Positions 7,697 to 16,905 are shown, counted from the stretch's first letter. The stretch is DNA of 64,000 nt from Roseiarcus sp963726105 (GCA_963726105.1 CAVSBJ010000001.1:124001-188000), one strand, 5' to 3'. Notes: generated from the sequence alone by a model not told the origin. A program made the numbers and translations.

Positions 7697-8971
7697 ATGA
7701 AGGCGCATTACGCTGACGCCGGAATCGACGGAGACGCCTCCATGGATCGGTCGGTTGCGCAAATCGAACCGGTGCCGCGCGTCTCGATCCAGGCGTTCTG
7801 CGAATCGCCTGATATCGCAGCGATTGTCGCCGCGGCGATCTCCGATCGCCGAATGGCCAAAGCGCATGTCAAGCAGAACATGGGCGGGGCTGCGGCCGCG
7901 CTGGAAGCCTACAAGAGCGCGCCGACGCCGAATGTGGTCGTACTCGAGGCCCCCGCCAACCGGGAGGCGCTGCTCGCGCAGCTCGAAGAGCTTGCTGAAT
8001 ATTGTGACGCGGGGACCAAGGTCGTCGTTCTCGGCAAGCTCAACGACATCGTGCTCTACCGGCAGTTGATGGCGCGCGGGGTCAGCGAATATCTGGTCGC
8101 GCCGTTCGGCGTCGTCGACTTCATCCAGGCGATATCCCAGTTGTTCGCCGTTCCTGGCGCGAAGCCCCTTGGGCGGGTGATCGCGGTCGTCGGCGCCAAG
8201 GGCGGCGTCGGAGCCTCCACCGTCGCCCACAATCTGGCCTGGAGCCTGGCCTCGATCACGGAAATGGCGACGATCATCGCCGATTTCGATCTTGCCTTTG
8301 GAACCGCGGGGCTCGACTACAATCAGGATCCGCCCCAGGGCGTCGCCGAAGCGGTGTTCGCCCCCGATCGCGTCGACGCCGTGCTGGTCGAGCGTCTGCT
8401 CTCCAAGTGCGGCGAGAAACTCAGTCTCCTGGCGGCGCCCGCGACGCTTGATCGGGTTCTCGACTTCAGCGAGGCCTCGTTCAACTCGCTGATTGACGCC
8501 ATGCGCGCCTCGACGCCCTGGATCGTGGTCGATGTGCCGCATTTGTGGTCGGGCTGGGCGCGGCGGATTCTCGTCTCCGCCGATGAGGTGATCGTGGTCG
8601 CGAGCCCGGATCTCGCGAATCTCCGCAACACCAAGAATCTCATCGACAATGTGAAGGGCGCCCGCCTTAACGACGCGCCGTCGCGCCTGGTCCTGAACGG
8701 CGTCGGCATGCTCAAGCGGCCGGAAATCGCCACCGCGGAATTCGCCAAAGCGGTGGAAACCGATCCAACCGCGATCATATCCCATGACGCGAAGCTGTTC
8801 GGCGCCGCGGCCAACAACGGGCAAATGATCGCCGAGATCGAACCCAACGGCAAAACCGCCCAGGTGTTCGTCGATCTCGCCTCCACGCTTGCCGGCCGAG
8901 CTGAGACGCGCAAGCCCAAAAGAGGCGTTCTCGAGCCGCTCATGGCCAAGCTCGGGCGCAAGAAAAAATGA
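7697..8971 (+). CDS. cpaE: Pilus assembly ATPase/localisation protein CpaE/TadZ
   Basis: CpaE (TadZ) is a ParA/MinD-like protein that places the Tad machine at the cell pole. From ATG 7697 the product has 424 residues. The N-terminal ~130 residues form an atypical receiver-like domain. The ATPase part begins with the deviant Walker A motif VVGAKGGVGASTVAHN (about residues 155-170; note Ala-Ser-Thr rather than Lys-Thr after the Gly), followed by the IIADFDLAFGTAGLDY segment and VVDVPH. A TTG six bases upstream is an alternative start. It sits 6 bp after cpaD and 65 bp ahead of cpaF. Confidence 0.94.
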   Translation: MKAHYADAGIDGDASMDRSVAQIEPVPRVSIQAFCESPDIAAIVAAAISDRRMAKAHVKQNMGGAAAALEAYKSAPTPNVVVLEAPANREALLAQLEELAEYCDAGTKVVVLGKLNDIVLYRQLMARGVSEYLVAPFGVVDFIQAISQLFAVPGAKPLGRVIAVVGAKGGVGASTVAHNLAWSLASITEMATIIADFDLAFGTAGLDYNQDPPQGVAEAVFAPDRVDAVLVERLLSKCGEKLSLLAAPATLDRVLDFSEASFNSLIDAMRASTPWIVVDVPHLWSGWARRILVSADEVIVVASPDLANLRNTKNLIDNVKGARLNDAPSRLVLNGVGMLKRPEIATAEFAKAVETDPTAIISHDAKLFGAAANNGQMIAEIEPNGKTAQVFVDLASTLAGRAETRKPKRGVLEPLMAKLGRKKK

Positions 8972-9036
8972 TCGGCTCGCAAACGCATCGCCCCATCTCC
9001 GCTGAGCGCTCGCACAAGCGCAAGGGATCGTGAGCG

Positions 9037-10449
9037 ATGTTCGGCAAGCGTAGCGGCAGCGTCAGCCCCCAGGTCGCCGTCTCGCGCGTCGCATCGGCGA
9101 GCGCGGTGGCCGAGGCGCCCAAGCCCGCGTCCGTTCAGAGCGCGCCGGTTCAAGCCGAACGCAGATCCGAGACTTATTTTCAGACCAAGTCGCTGATCTT
9201 CGGCGCCCTGATCGAAGCGATTGATCTTGCCGCGCTGTCCAAGCTCGACCCCGAGAGCGCGCGCGAGGAAATCCGGGACATCGTCCATGAGATCGTCACC
9301 ATCAAGAATCTGGTGCTGTCGATCGCCGAGCAGGAAGATCTGCTCGATGACATCTGCAACGACGTCCTCGGATTCGGACCGCTTGAGCCGCTGCTGGCGC
9401 GCGACGACATCGCCGACATCATGGTCAACGGGCCGACGCGCTGCTTCATCGAGGTTGGCGGCAAGATTCAGCTCACAAATGTCCGTTTTCGCGACGCGTC
9501 GCAGTTGATGAACATCTGTCAGCGGATCGTGAGCCAGGTCGGACGTCGTGTCGACGAATCCTCGCCGATCTGCGACGCGCGCCTGCTCGACGGCTCGCGC
9601 GTCAATGTCATCGCCCCGCCGCTCGCGATCGACGGCGCGGCGCTGACCATTCGCAAGTTCAGGAAGGACAAGCTGACGCTCGATCAGCTGGTCAAGTTCG
9701 GCTCGATCTCTCCGGCCGGCGCGGAAATCCTCAAGATCATCGGCCGCGTCCGTTGCAACGTGGTCATTTCCGGCGGCACGGGCTCGGGCAAGACGACGCT
9801 CCTGAACTGCCTGACGAACTTCATCGACGCAGACGAGCGAATCATCACCTGCGAGGACGCAGCCGAGCTTCAGCTCCAGCAACCCCATGTCGTGCGGCTC
9901 GAGACGCGCCCGGCGAATCTCGAGGGCGTCGGTCAGATCACGATGCGCGACCTGGTCAAGAACTGTCTGCGCATGCGGCCCGAACGCATCGTCGTCGGCG
10001 AAGTGCGCGGACCCGAAGCGTTCGATCTCTTGCAGGCCATGAACACCGGCCACGACGGGTCGATGGGCACGCTGCACGCCAACTCGCCGCGCGAGGCGCT
10101 GAGCCGCGTTGAGTCCATGATCACGATGGGCGGCTATGCGCTGCCGATGAAGACAATCCGCGAGATGATGACGTCCTCGATCGACGTGATCGTTCAAGCC
10201 TCTCGCCTTCGTGATGGGTCGCGCCGGATTACGCACATCACCGAGGTCCTCGGCATGGAAGGCGACGTCGTGATTACTCAGGACCTGTTCGTCTACGAGC
10301 TTCTTGGCGAGGACGCTCAGGGAAAGATCATAGGGCGGCATCGTTCGACCGGGATCGGGCGACCGAAATTCTGGGACCGCGCGCGCATGTATGGAGAAGA
10401 AGCCCGCCTGGCGGCGGCGCTCGACATCTCGGAAGTCAGCGCGGCCTAG
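9037..10449 (+). CDS. cpaF: Secretion ATPase CpaF/TadA
   Basis: CpaF is the hexameric cytoplasmic ATPase (type II/IV secretion ATPase family) that powers assembly of the Flp pilus. The 470-residue product has an N-terminal helical domain (about residues 45-140) and a RecA-like C-terminal domain. Walker A is SGGTGSGKTTLLN at about residues 245-257; the Asp box region (ITCEDAAELQL), the Walker B region (RPERIVVGEVRGPEAFDLLQAM) and the His box (GHDGSMGTLHANSP) all follow in order. All catalytic motifs look intact. tadB starts 22 bp after the stop, in the same operon. Confidence 0.97.
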   Translation: MFGKRSGSVSPQVAVSRVASASAVAEAPKPASVQSAPVQAERRSETYFQTKSLIFGALIEAIDLAALSKLDPESAREEIRDIVHEIVTIKNLVLSIAEQEDLLDDICNDVLGFGPLEPLLARDDIADIMVNGPTRCFIEVGGKIQLTNVRFRDASQLMNICQRIVSQVGRRVDESSPICDARLLDGSRVNVIAPPLAIDGAALTIRKFRKDKLTLDQLVKFGSISPAGAEILKIIGRVRCNVVISGGTGSGKTTLLNCLTNFIDADERIITCEDAAELQLQQPHVVRLETRPANLEGVGQITMRDLVKNCLRMRPERIVVGEVRGPEAFDLLQAMNTGHDGSMGTLHANSPREALSRVESMITMGGYALPMKTIREMMTSSIDVIVQASRLRDGSRRITHITEVLGMEGDVVITQDLFVYELLGEDAQGKIIGRHRSTGIGRPKFWDRARMYGEEARLAAALDISEVSAA

Positions 10450-10471
10450 CATTGAACGGAGGGAAGCCGGC

Positions 10472-11431
10472 ATGATCAATCCGATAGCGATCGCGGCCTG
10501 TCTTGCGCTTGGGTTCGGCGGTCTGGCGTTTGCGCTTGTTGGCGGGGACTCGCGAGCCGACAAGCGGCGCGCGGCGGTCGCGAAAACCGACGCGAAGGCG
10601 AGTGTGGTGGCTGGCGTCGATCGGGCGGCGCGCAAGAAGCAGATCGCCGACGGCGTCCGCGACAGTGAAATGAAGGGAAAGCGGCGGCGCGTCAGTCTGG
10701 CGACGAAAATCGAGCAGGCCGGGCTGTCGATCACGAGCCATCAATATTGGATCGGGAGCGTGCTCATTGGCCTGATTTGCGGCGCCTTGACCTATGTTCA
10801 GTCGAGAAGTTTGATCCTCACGCTTCTTGTCGTCGTGACCGCTACGATCGGGTTGCCGCAACTCACGCTGGCGCGCCTGCGCATTCGGCGCATCAACAAG
10901 TTCATCTCCAACTTTCCGACCGCCATCGACATCATCGTGCGGGGCATCAAATCCGGCCTTCCCCTTGGCGACACGATCCGGATCGCCGCGACCGAAAGCC
11001 CGGAGCCGGTGAAGGCGGAGTTTCGACGAATTGTCGAGGCGCTCTCGATTGGAATGACCTTGCCGGAAGGCATCGAGCGGATGGCGCAACGCGTTCCGAT
11101 CGCCGAAACCAATTTCTTCTCGATCGTCATCGCGATCCAGAGCAAGGCGGGCGGCAACCTGTCCGAGGCCTTGGGCAATCTTTCCCGTGTGCTACGCGAA
11201 CGCAAAAAAATGAAGGCGAAGATCACCGCCATGTCCATGGAAGCGAAAGCTTCAGCCGCGATTATTGGCGCGGTGCCCTTTCTGGTCGTCGGCGCGCTCT
11301 ACGTCTCATCGCCCAAATACATCTCACTGTTGTGGACAACGAGTCATGGAAAAATGATCTCGGTGATTGCGATTTTCTGGATGGGGATAGGAGTCGCAAT
11401 GATGAAAAAGATGATCTCATTCGACTTCTAA
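10472..11431 (+). CDS. tadB: Tad pilus inner-membrane platform protein TadB
   Basis: TadB and TadC are GspF-like inner-membrane proteins that form the platform over the CpaF ATPase. The ATG at 10472 has GGAGGGA upstream and gives 319 residues. There is an N-terminal membrane helix (about residues 2-22), a pair of helices around residues 88-125, the cytoplasmic T2SSF domain (about 150-280: FPTAIDIIVRGIKSGLPLGD) and C-terminal membrane segments. tadC follows 12 bp later. Confidence 0.93.
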   Translation: MINPIAIAACLALGFGGLAFALVGGDSRADKRRAAVAKTDAKASVVAGVDRAARKKQIADGVRDSEMKGKRRRVSLATKIEQAGLSITSHQYWIGSVLIGLICGALTYVQSRSLILTLLVVVTATIGLPQLTLARLRIRRINKFISNFPTAIDIIVRGIKSGLPLGDTIRIAATESPEPVKAEFRRIVEALSIGMTLPEGIERMAQRVPIAETNFFSIVIAIQSKAGGNLSEALGNLSRVLRERKKMKAKITAMSMEAKASAAIIGAVPFLVVGALYVSSPKYISLLWTTSHGKMISVIAIFWMGIGVAMMKKMISFDF

Positions 11432-11443
11432 ATCGAGCCTGCC

Positions 11444-12421
11444 ATGCTGGACGAAATCGTCGCTAAATTCTCCGACGCCCACTTCCTGGCGATCCTGTTC
11501 GCGGCCATCGGCTCGGCCGCGACTGTGCTCACCGCCGCGATGCCATGGCTTCAGCCGGACACCCTGTCGCGCCGCATCAAGGCTGTCAGCTCCGAGCGCG
11601 AGCGAATTCGAGCGCGTGAACGCGAACGGCTGGCGGCGTCCCAGAGCAAGGGCACGCTGAGAGTGAAACCAACCGGTCTTGTCAAGCAATTGGTCGAAAC
11701 GCTCAATCTGTCGAGCTGGCTCAGCACCGAAAAGGCCAAGATACAATTGGCGATGGCCGGATATCGTGGCGCCGGGGCGGAATATGCCTTTCTCTCCTTT
11801 CGCCTCGTCGCGCCAATCGCCTTTTTTCTCGCCGCCATTGTCTATCAGTTTCTGATCATCAAGTGGAACCAGCCCGCGATGGTCAAGATCGGCATTGCGA
11901 TCGCGGCCACCTACCTCGGCATCAAGGCCCCCGAGCTGTTCCTGAAGAACAAGACCAGCAAGCGGCAAAAGGAACTCGAGCGGGCGTTCCCCAATACCCT
12001 GGACCTCCTCTTGATTTGCGCGGAATCGGGGATTTCGATCGAACATGCGGTGCGCAAGGTCAGTCAGGAAATCGGCATCGAGAGCGTTTCGATGGCGGAG
12101 GAGATGGGCATCTTGGCTGCCGAAATGTCCTATCTGGCCGAGCGGCGGACCGCGTTCGAGAATCTGGGCTTAAGGACCGGATTGGAATCCATTCGCTCGC
12201 TCACCACCGTCCTCACGCAGTCGGAGAAGTACGGCACGCCGCTCGGCGCCGCGCTTCGGGTTCTCAGCCAGGAAAGCCGTGACCAGCGAATGTCCATGGC
12301 CGAGAAGAAAGCTGCGGCGCTGCCGCCGGTCCTGACGGTGCCGATGATCCTCTTCTTTCTGCCGGGACTCTTCGCCGCGATTCTGACGCCGGCCATCGTT
12401 CAGATCAACAACTGGAATTAA
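11444..12421 (+). CDS. tadC: Tad pilus inner-membrane platform protein TadC
   Basis: The 325-residue product is the second GspF-like platform protein of the Tad system. It has an N-terminal membrane helix, a charged Arg/Glu linker (about residues 47-70), two membrane helices near 120-165, the T2SSF domain (FPNTLDLLLICAESGISIEHA, split across residues about 183-203) and a hydrophobic C-terminus. It is the last gene of the operon. No tadD, tadE, tadF or tadG follows, so the minor pseudopilins and TadD lipoprotein, if present, must be encoded elsewhere. Confidence 0.93.
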   Translation: MLDEIVAKFSDAHFLAILFAAIGSAATVLTAAMPWLQPDTLSRRIKAVSSERERIRARERERLAASQSKGTLRVKPTGLVKQLVETLNLSSWLSTEKAKIQLAMAGYRGAGAEYAFLSFRLVAPIAFFLAAIVYQFLIIKWNQPAMVKIGIAIAATYLGIKAPELFLKNKTSKRQKELERAFPNTLDLLLICAESGISIEHAVRKVSQEIGIESVSMAEEMGILAAEMSYLAERRTAFENLGLRTGLESIRSLTTVLTQSEKYGTPLGAALRVLSQESRDQRMSMAEKKAAALPPVLTVPMILFFLPGLFAAILTPAIVQINNWN

Positions 12422-12774
12422 GTATTTGCCTTTGGCGCGAGGATCGCGACCCGGTCGACGGCGCGGCGCGCGCGGCCGCTCGTCCGAAGCAACTCGCAGC
12501 CCGTTGACCGCACTTTTGGCGCCGGAAATCGAACTCTGCCCGATAACAGTGGAGGCGCCTTTCCAACCCATGCTTCCCTGACCGACCGGACCCTTAATTC
12601 CCAGGAGTCCTCCTCGCAAAATGGGTTGCGGAAAAACACAATCTGTGTTATGCATTTCTAATCGCCTGGCTGGGCCTCACACACAGGCTCGCGGGCGGGC
12701 AGGAGGGAAGGACGAGACCGATTTGACGGTTCAACGGGGGCCCGCGATGGGGCGGAATGCTCTATTCCAATCGG

Positions 12775-12801
12775 CCGTAACCCATTGAAAAGTCCCGATT
12801 C
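12775..12801 (-). repeat. Dispersed intergenic motif, copy 1 of 3
   Basis: Read on the minus strand this matches the other two copies (42468-42494 and 58267-58293): it begins GAATCGGGACTT and ends TCAATGGGTTACGG. The 13-base core TCAATGGSTTACG is shared by all three. In this copy the base after ACTT is T where the others have A. Confidence 0.7.
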
Positions 12802-12826
12802 GAAAAAATAAGCGCGAGTAAGCGCC

Positions 12827-12876
12827 AGCGTTTTTACTAGCGTTTACCCGCATATACGGACGTTTAAGAGCGTTTA
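12827..12876. repeat. Four irregular AGCGTTTA-like iterons
   Basis: AGCGTTT at 12827, AGCGTTTA at 12839, GACGTTTA at 12859 and AGCGTTTA at 12869. Spacing is irregular (12, 20 and 10 bp). They lie on the 5' side of the dispersed motif when that motif is read on its own strand, as do the iterons of the other two copies. Confidence 0.55.
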
Positions 12877-12976
12877 TCGGTACGAATTGTGGTCGCCGGC
12901 GCCGCTCGTACGGGAGGGGGTGATCGGCGCTCGCTCGCTTACACGTTTCGGGTTGCGCTGATTCGCTCGACGGCGC

Positions 12977-15343
12977 ATGATTCGATTCGTGTCGCAATCC
13001 TCAGAGAGATCCGACCCGGCGGCCGTCGCGCCGTCGTTGCGTGCGCTCACGCGACCAACGCCGCTCGCCCGTCGTCCGCACGACGCTGATCCCCCCTACC
13101 TCGAGGGGTTGAACGAAGAGCAGCGGCGGGCGGTCGAGTCGCTGGACGGGCCGGTCCTCATTCTGGCCGGCGCAGGCGTGGGCAAGACCCGCGTCCTGAC
13201 CACCCGGATCGCGCACATCGTTTCGACCGGCCGCGCCCGCGCGCATGAAATCCTGGCGGTGACCTTCACCAACAAGGCCGCCCGCGAGATGCGCCAGCGG
13301 GTTGCCGTCTTCTCCGGTTCCGAGCAGGCGATGCCGTGGCTCGGCACCTTCCATTCGATCGGCGCCAAGATCCTGCGCATGCATGCCGAGCTTGTCGGTT
13401 CGAGGCCAAATTTCACCATTCTCGACACCGACGACCAGCTTCGCCTCCTCAAGCAGCTTCTGCAGGCGGAACATCTGGACGACAAGCGCTGGCCCGCGCG
13501 GGCGCTCGCCAACCTGATCGACGGGTGGAAGAACCGCGGCATCGATCCCAAAAGCGTGCCCGTCAGCGAAGCCGCAGGTTTCGCCGGCGGCAAGAGCGCC
13601 GCCTTGTATGAGAGCTATCAAGCCCGGCTGAAGGCGCTCAACGCGGTGGACTTCGGCGACCTCCTGCTCGAGCCGTTGCAGCTCTTGCGCGAGCACAGCG
13701 ATGTTCTCGCCACTTTCCGCCGGCGCTTCCGTTACATCCTGGTCGACGAATACCAGGACACGAACGTCGTCCAGTATCTTCTTCTGCGGCTGCTTGCCCA
13801 GGCCGACGGCAATCTGTGCTGTGTCGGCGACGACGACCAGTCGATCTACGCCTGGCGCGGCGCCGATGTCGAAAACATCCTGCGCTTCGAGAAGGACTTT
13901 CCAGGCGCCAAGGTCATTCGGCTCGAGCGAAATTATCGATCGACCGGACACATTCTGGCTGTTGCCGCTGGATTGATCGCCCACAATCGCGGCCGCCTGG
14001 GGAAGACGCTGTTCACCGACAAACCGCTTGGAGATCGGCCGCGGGTCGCTGAAGGGTCGGACAGTCAGGAGGAAGCAAGGCTCATCGGCGAGGAGATCGA
14101 AGCCGTCCAGCACAAAGGCGTTTCTCTCGACGATATTGCGATCCTGGTGCGCGCCTCCTTTCAGATGCGCGAATTCGAAGAGCGGTTCATCGCCCTTGGG
14201 CTGCCCTACAAGGTCATCGGCGGCCCGCGATTCTATGAGCGGGCGGAAATACGCGACGCGCTGGCCTATCTTCGCTGCATCGCCCAGCCCGACGACGACC
14301 TCGCCTTCGAGCGTATCTACAACCAGCCCAAACGAGGCCTTGGCGAAGCGACGCTTGCGATCCTGCATGACTATGGCCGGCGAGCCGGTCTCTCCCTGAC
14401 CCGTGCGGCGCGGGCGCTTGTCGAAACCGAGGAACTGAAACCGCGTCCCCGTCAAATTCTGCGGGGGCTCCTCGACGACTTCGATCGGTGGCGGAGACAG
14501 TCGGAACAGATCCCTCACGAAGAGCTGGCGCAGCTCGTTCTCGAGGAGAGCGGCTATATCGACATGTGGAAGGCGGAGCGCACGCCCGACGCCGCCGGAC
14601 GGCTCGACAACCTGAAGGAACTCGTCCGTTCGATGGGCGAGTTTCCCGACCTTGCGGCGTTCCTCGAACACGTCTCGCTGGTCATGGATGTTGACAGCGG
14701 CGACGAGGGCGCGCGCGTTTCAATCATGACCCTTCATGCGGCGAAGGGACTGGAGTTTGATCTGGTCTTTCTGCCGGGTTGGGAGGAAGGCCTGTTTCCG
14801 AATCAGCGCTCGCTCGATGACAGCGGCCTCGCCGGGCTCGAGGAGGAGCGGCGGCTTGCCTATGTCGGCCTGACCCGAGCGCGAAGGCAAGCAAGGATCT
14901 ATTACGCCCTCAACCGGCGCGTGCGCGGGCTGTGGCAGACCTCGATCCCGTCCCGGTTCATCCAGGAATTGCCGGCCGACCACGTCGAATTCGACGAATT
15001 CATCGGATCGTCGGAGCGCGCCTATGGTTCGTGGCCGCGAGCGGGTCTGGAAACCGGGTTTGCCTCCCGCTACGACACGCCCGGCTGGCGGCGCGCGGAA
15101 TCGCGGCAGCGCGAGTGGGGCCAAGCGGGCCCGCGTGGGCCTCGGCCTCAGAGCCCGATGTTCGAGGGCGCAGTCCACAGAGAAGGCGCGTCGACTTCGG
15201 TCTTCCACGCAGGATCGCGGGTGTTTCACAACAAATTCGGCCCAGGCGCCGTCGTCGCCGTAGACGGCCCGAAGCTGACGGTCGATTTCGACAAAGCGGG
15301 CCGGAAGCTGGTGATGGACAGTTTCGTCGCCGCGGAGGGGTAG
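12977..15343 (+). CDS. uvrD: UvrD/PcrA-type superfamily 1 DNA helicase
   Basis: An ATP-dependent 3'-5' DNA helicase of the UvrD/Rep/PcrA family, which unwinds DNA in repair and clears replication blocks. The 788-residue product has the SF1A motifs in order: Q motif (GLNEEQRRAVES), motif I/Walker A (LAGAGVGKTR, about residues 59-68), motif Ia (AVTFTNKAAREM), motif II (LVDEYQDTN), motif III (CVGDDDQSIYAWRGA), motif IV (RLERNYRST), motif V (VSIMTLHAAKGLEFD) and motif VI (EERRLAYVGLTRARR). The C-terminal ~60 residues (VFHNKFGPGAVVAVDG) resemble the Tudor-like tail that binds RNA polymerase in UvrD/PcrA. Walker A has Val where Ser is usual (GVGKT). ilvE lies 13 bp after it on the other strand. Confidence 0.95.
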   Translation: MIRFVSQSSERSDPAAVAPSLRALTRPTPLARRPHDADPPYLEGLNEEQRRAVESLDGPVLILAGAGVGKTRVLTTRIAHIVSTGRARAHEILAVTFTNKAAREMRQRVAVFSGSEQAMPWLGTFHSIGAKILRMHAELVGSRPNFTILDTDDQLRLLKQLLQAEHLDDKRWPARALANLIDGWKNRGIDPKSVPVSEAAGFAGGKSAALYESYQARLKALNAVDFGDLLLEPLQLLREHSDVLATFRRRFRYILVDEYQDTNVVQYLLLRLLAQADGNLCCVGDDDQSIYAWRGADVENILRFEKDFPGAKVIRLERNYRSTGHILAVAAGLIAHNRGRLGKTLFTDKPLGDRPRVAEGSDSQEEARLIGEEIEAVQHKGVSLDDIAILVRASFQMREFEERFIALGLPYKVIGGPRFYERAEIRDALAYLRCIAQPDDDLAFERIYNQPKRGLGEATLAILHDYGRRAGLSLTRAARALVETEELKPRPRQILRGLLDDFDRWRRQSEQIPHEELAQLVLEESGYIDMWKAERTPDAAGRLDNLKELVRSMGEFPDLAAFLEHVSLVMDVDSGDEGARVSIMTLHAAKGLEFDLVFLPGWEEGLFPNQRSLDDSGLAGLEEERRLAYVGLTRARRQARIYYALNRRVRGLWQTSIPSRFIQELPADHVEFDEFIGSSERAYGSWPRAGLETGFASRYDTPGWRRAESRQREWGQAGPRGPRPQSPMFEGAVHREGASTSVFHAGSRVFHNKFGPGAVVAVDGPKLTVDFDKAGRKLVMDSFVAAEG

Positions 15344-15356
15344 CTCGACCGGAACG

Positions 15357-16244
15357 TCAGGCAGCCTTGGTTCTCGGATTCACCTCTTCGGTGTAGGCGT
15401 CGATGAGCGCCGCGGTGACCGCCGCGGGTTTGTAATGGTGCGGACCGATCTCACCGACCGGCGTCACCTCGGCAGCGGTTCCGGTGATGAAGCATTCGTC
15501 GAATTCACCGAGCTCGGCAGGCATTATGCGCCGCTCGACGACTTCAAATCCGCGCTTGCGCGCCAGATCGATCACTGTCGCTCGCGTGATGCCGGCGAGG
15601 AAGCAATCGGCGATCGGGGTGTGGATCGTTCCGTTCTTGACGAAAAAGATGTTGGCGCCGGTGCATTCCGCGACGCGACCCTGCCAGTCATACATCAAGG
15701 CGTCCGCATATCCGCGGCGCTCGGCGCGGTGCTTGGAGATGGTGCAGATCATGTAGAGACCCGCCGCCTTCGCCAGGGCGGGAGCGGTCGCGGGATCAGG
15801 GCGCCGATAGTCGGCGATATCGAGCCGAATGCCTTTCATCCGCTGGGCGGGATCGAAATAGCTCGGCCATTCCCACACGGCGATGCCCAAGTGGATCGTG
15901 TTACGCTGGGCCGCGACCCCCATCATTTCCGAGCCGCGCCAGGCAATCGCCCGGACATAGGCGTCGGAGAGATGGTTCTTTTTCAACACCTCGGCTTTGG
16001 CGGCGTCGATCTCCGCGACGCTCCAGGGGATCTCAAAGTCGAGGACTTGCGCGGAATCTCTCAGCCGGCGGGAATGGGCGGTCGATTTGAAGATGCGCCC
16101 GCCATAAGCCCGCTCGCCTTCGAAAACAGCGCTCGCATAGTGCAGCGCGTGGGTCAGAACATGCACCTTGGCGTCGCGCCAATGGACCATGTGGCCATCC
16201 ATCCAGATCCAGCCATCACGGTTGTCAAAAGTCTCGGCGGCCAT
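15357..16244 (-). CDS. ilvE: Branched-chain amino acid aminotransferase
   Basis: A PLP-dependent fold-IV aminotransferase that carries out the last step of valine, leucine and isoleucine synthesis. The 295-residue length is typical. Family features: HALHYASAVFEGERAY near the start, the catalytic Lys region (ICTISKHRAERRGYADALMYD, Lys about 170), the cofactor/substrate residues ECTGANIFFV, GITRATVIDLA, and the C-terminal FITGTAAEVTPV. It is divergent from marR; the 133-bp gap carries a strong inverted repeat, so the two genes may be co-regulated. Some D-amino-acid aminotransferases share this fold, but the motif set favours IlvE. Confidence 0.92.
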   Translation of the reverse strand: MAAETFDNRDGWIWMDGHMVHWRDAKVHVLTHALHYASAVFEGERAYGGRIFKSTAHSRRLRDSAQVLDFEIPWSVAEIDAAKAEVLKKNHLSDAYVRAIAWRGSEMMGVAAQRNTIHLGIAVWEWPSYFDPAQRMKGIRLDIADYRRPDPATAPALAKAAGLYMICTISKHRAERRGYADALMYDWQGRVAECTGANIFFVKNGTIHTPIADCFLAGITRATVIDLARKRGFEVVERRIMPAELGEFDECFITGTAAEVTPVGEIGPHHYKPAAVTAALIDAYTEEVNPRTKAA

Positions 16245-16343
16245 GGCGGTTCCTCTGTTGTAAGCGAGCCGGTTTGGATTTTTGGCGATTGGAGCTACAT
16301 GGACTGCGTCGCTAAGGGTCTCTACGATACCAAGAGGGCTGAA

Positions 16344-16366
16344 TTATGTCAATAGTGCTGACCTAA
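16344..16366. promoter_or_regulatory. Candidate MarR-type operator between ilvE and marR
   Basis: TTATGTCA (16344-16351), seven bases, TGACCTAA (16359-16366): half-sites complementary at seven of eight positions. It ends 11 bp before the ATG of marR and is 100 bp upstream of ilvE. MarR proteins usually bind such a palindrome in their own promoter region; the binding itself is inferred. Confidence 0.55.
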
Positions 16367-16377
16367 TAGGCTCATCG

Positions 16378-16905
16378 ATGGCGCCCGACGTCTCCAAATC
16401 TGATCCGCCACGGCAATCGCGCCGCGGCGAAGAGCCAATGTATGAGTTGATCGAACAGTTCTTTTTCGCCTACCGCGATTTCGTGGGAGACGCGGATCGA
16501 CTGCTCGAAGCGTATGGGTTCGGGCGCGCTCATCACCGAGTCCTCTATTTCGTCAGCCGACGGCCGGGACTCACGATTGCCGAGCTCCTCGAGATCTTGC
16601 GTATCACAAAACAGAGCCTCAACCGCGTCTTGCGAGAGCTTGTCGACAAGAACTTCGTCGAGATCCGGGCTGGCGCCCTGGATCGTCGCCGTCGGCAACT
16701 CTATGCGACGCCGGACGGCGAGCGGCTGGCGCTGAAGCTGGCCCTCGTCCAAACACGGCGGTTCGCGTTGGCGCTGGAACAACTTGGCGACTGGGGTCTG
16801 CCATCGGCGCAAGCGTTTCTTAAAGCGATGATCGATCCTCAAAAGGCGCCAAACGACCTTGCTGGCCGCTCGGAGCCTGCGAAATGGGCGGGTCAGGCGC
16901 GGTGA
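16378..16905 (+). CDS. MarR family transcriptional regulator
   Basis: A 175-residue winged-helix regulator of the MarR family, which act as dimers that release DNA on binding a small molecule or a redox signal. I start at ATG 16378; the frame is open back to 16282 but would then overlap the candidate operator. The core is the helix bundle (ELIEQFFFAYRDF) and winged HTH (RRPGLTIAELLEILRITKQSLNRVLRELVDKN), with a basic wing (ALDRRRRQL). The stop overlaps the start of the response regulator by 22 bp, so marR, the response regulator and the kinase form one operon. Together with divergent ilvE this arrangement is common in Hyphomicrobiales; its signal is unknown. Confidence 0.92.
   Translation: MAPDVSKSDPPRQSRRGEEPMYELIEQFFFAYRDFVGDADRLLEAYGFGRAHHRVLYFVSRRPGLTIAELLEILRITKQSLNRVLRELVDKNFVEIRAGALDRRRRQLYATPDGERLALKLALVQTRRFALALEQLGDWGLPSAQAFLKAMIDPQKAPNDLAGRSEPAKWAGQAR

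Larger units (their letters stand above)
12422..12976. other. Non-coding region between tadC and the helicase gene
   Basis: No convincing gene in 555 bp. The 3' half (12775-12880) holds one copy, on the minus strand, of an intergenic motif found twice more in the window, beside four short repeats with the core CGTTT(A). The rest shows GC-rich sequence with minor hairpin potential. A frame at 12731-12997 on the minus strand runs through the repeat and looks non-coding. Confidence 0.5.

Noticed and set aside
8323..10734. 803-residue open frame on the minus strand across cpaE and cpaF
   Set aside because: Antisense to two clear genes with intact motifs; composition is the GC-rich shadow of their codon use, with no recognisable domain.
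12731..12997. 88-residue minus-strand frame between tadC and the helicase
   Set aside because: Runs through the dispersed motif and iterons; resemblance to the frame at the other copy comes from shared DNA, not shared protein frame.
13001..14671. 556-residue minus-strand frame across the UvrD-type helicase
   Set aside because: Shadow frame; the + strand helicase has all SF1 motifs.
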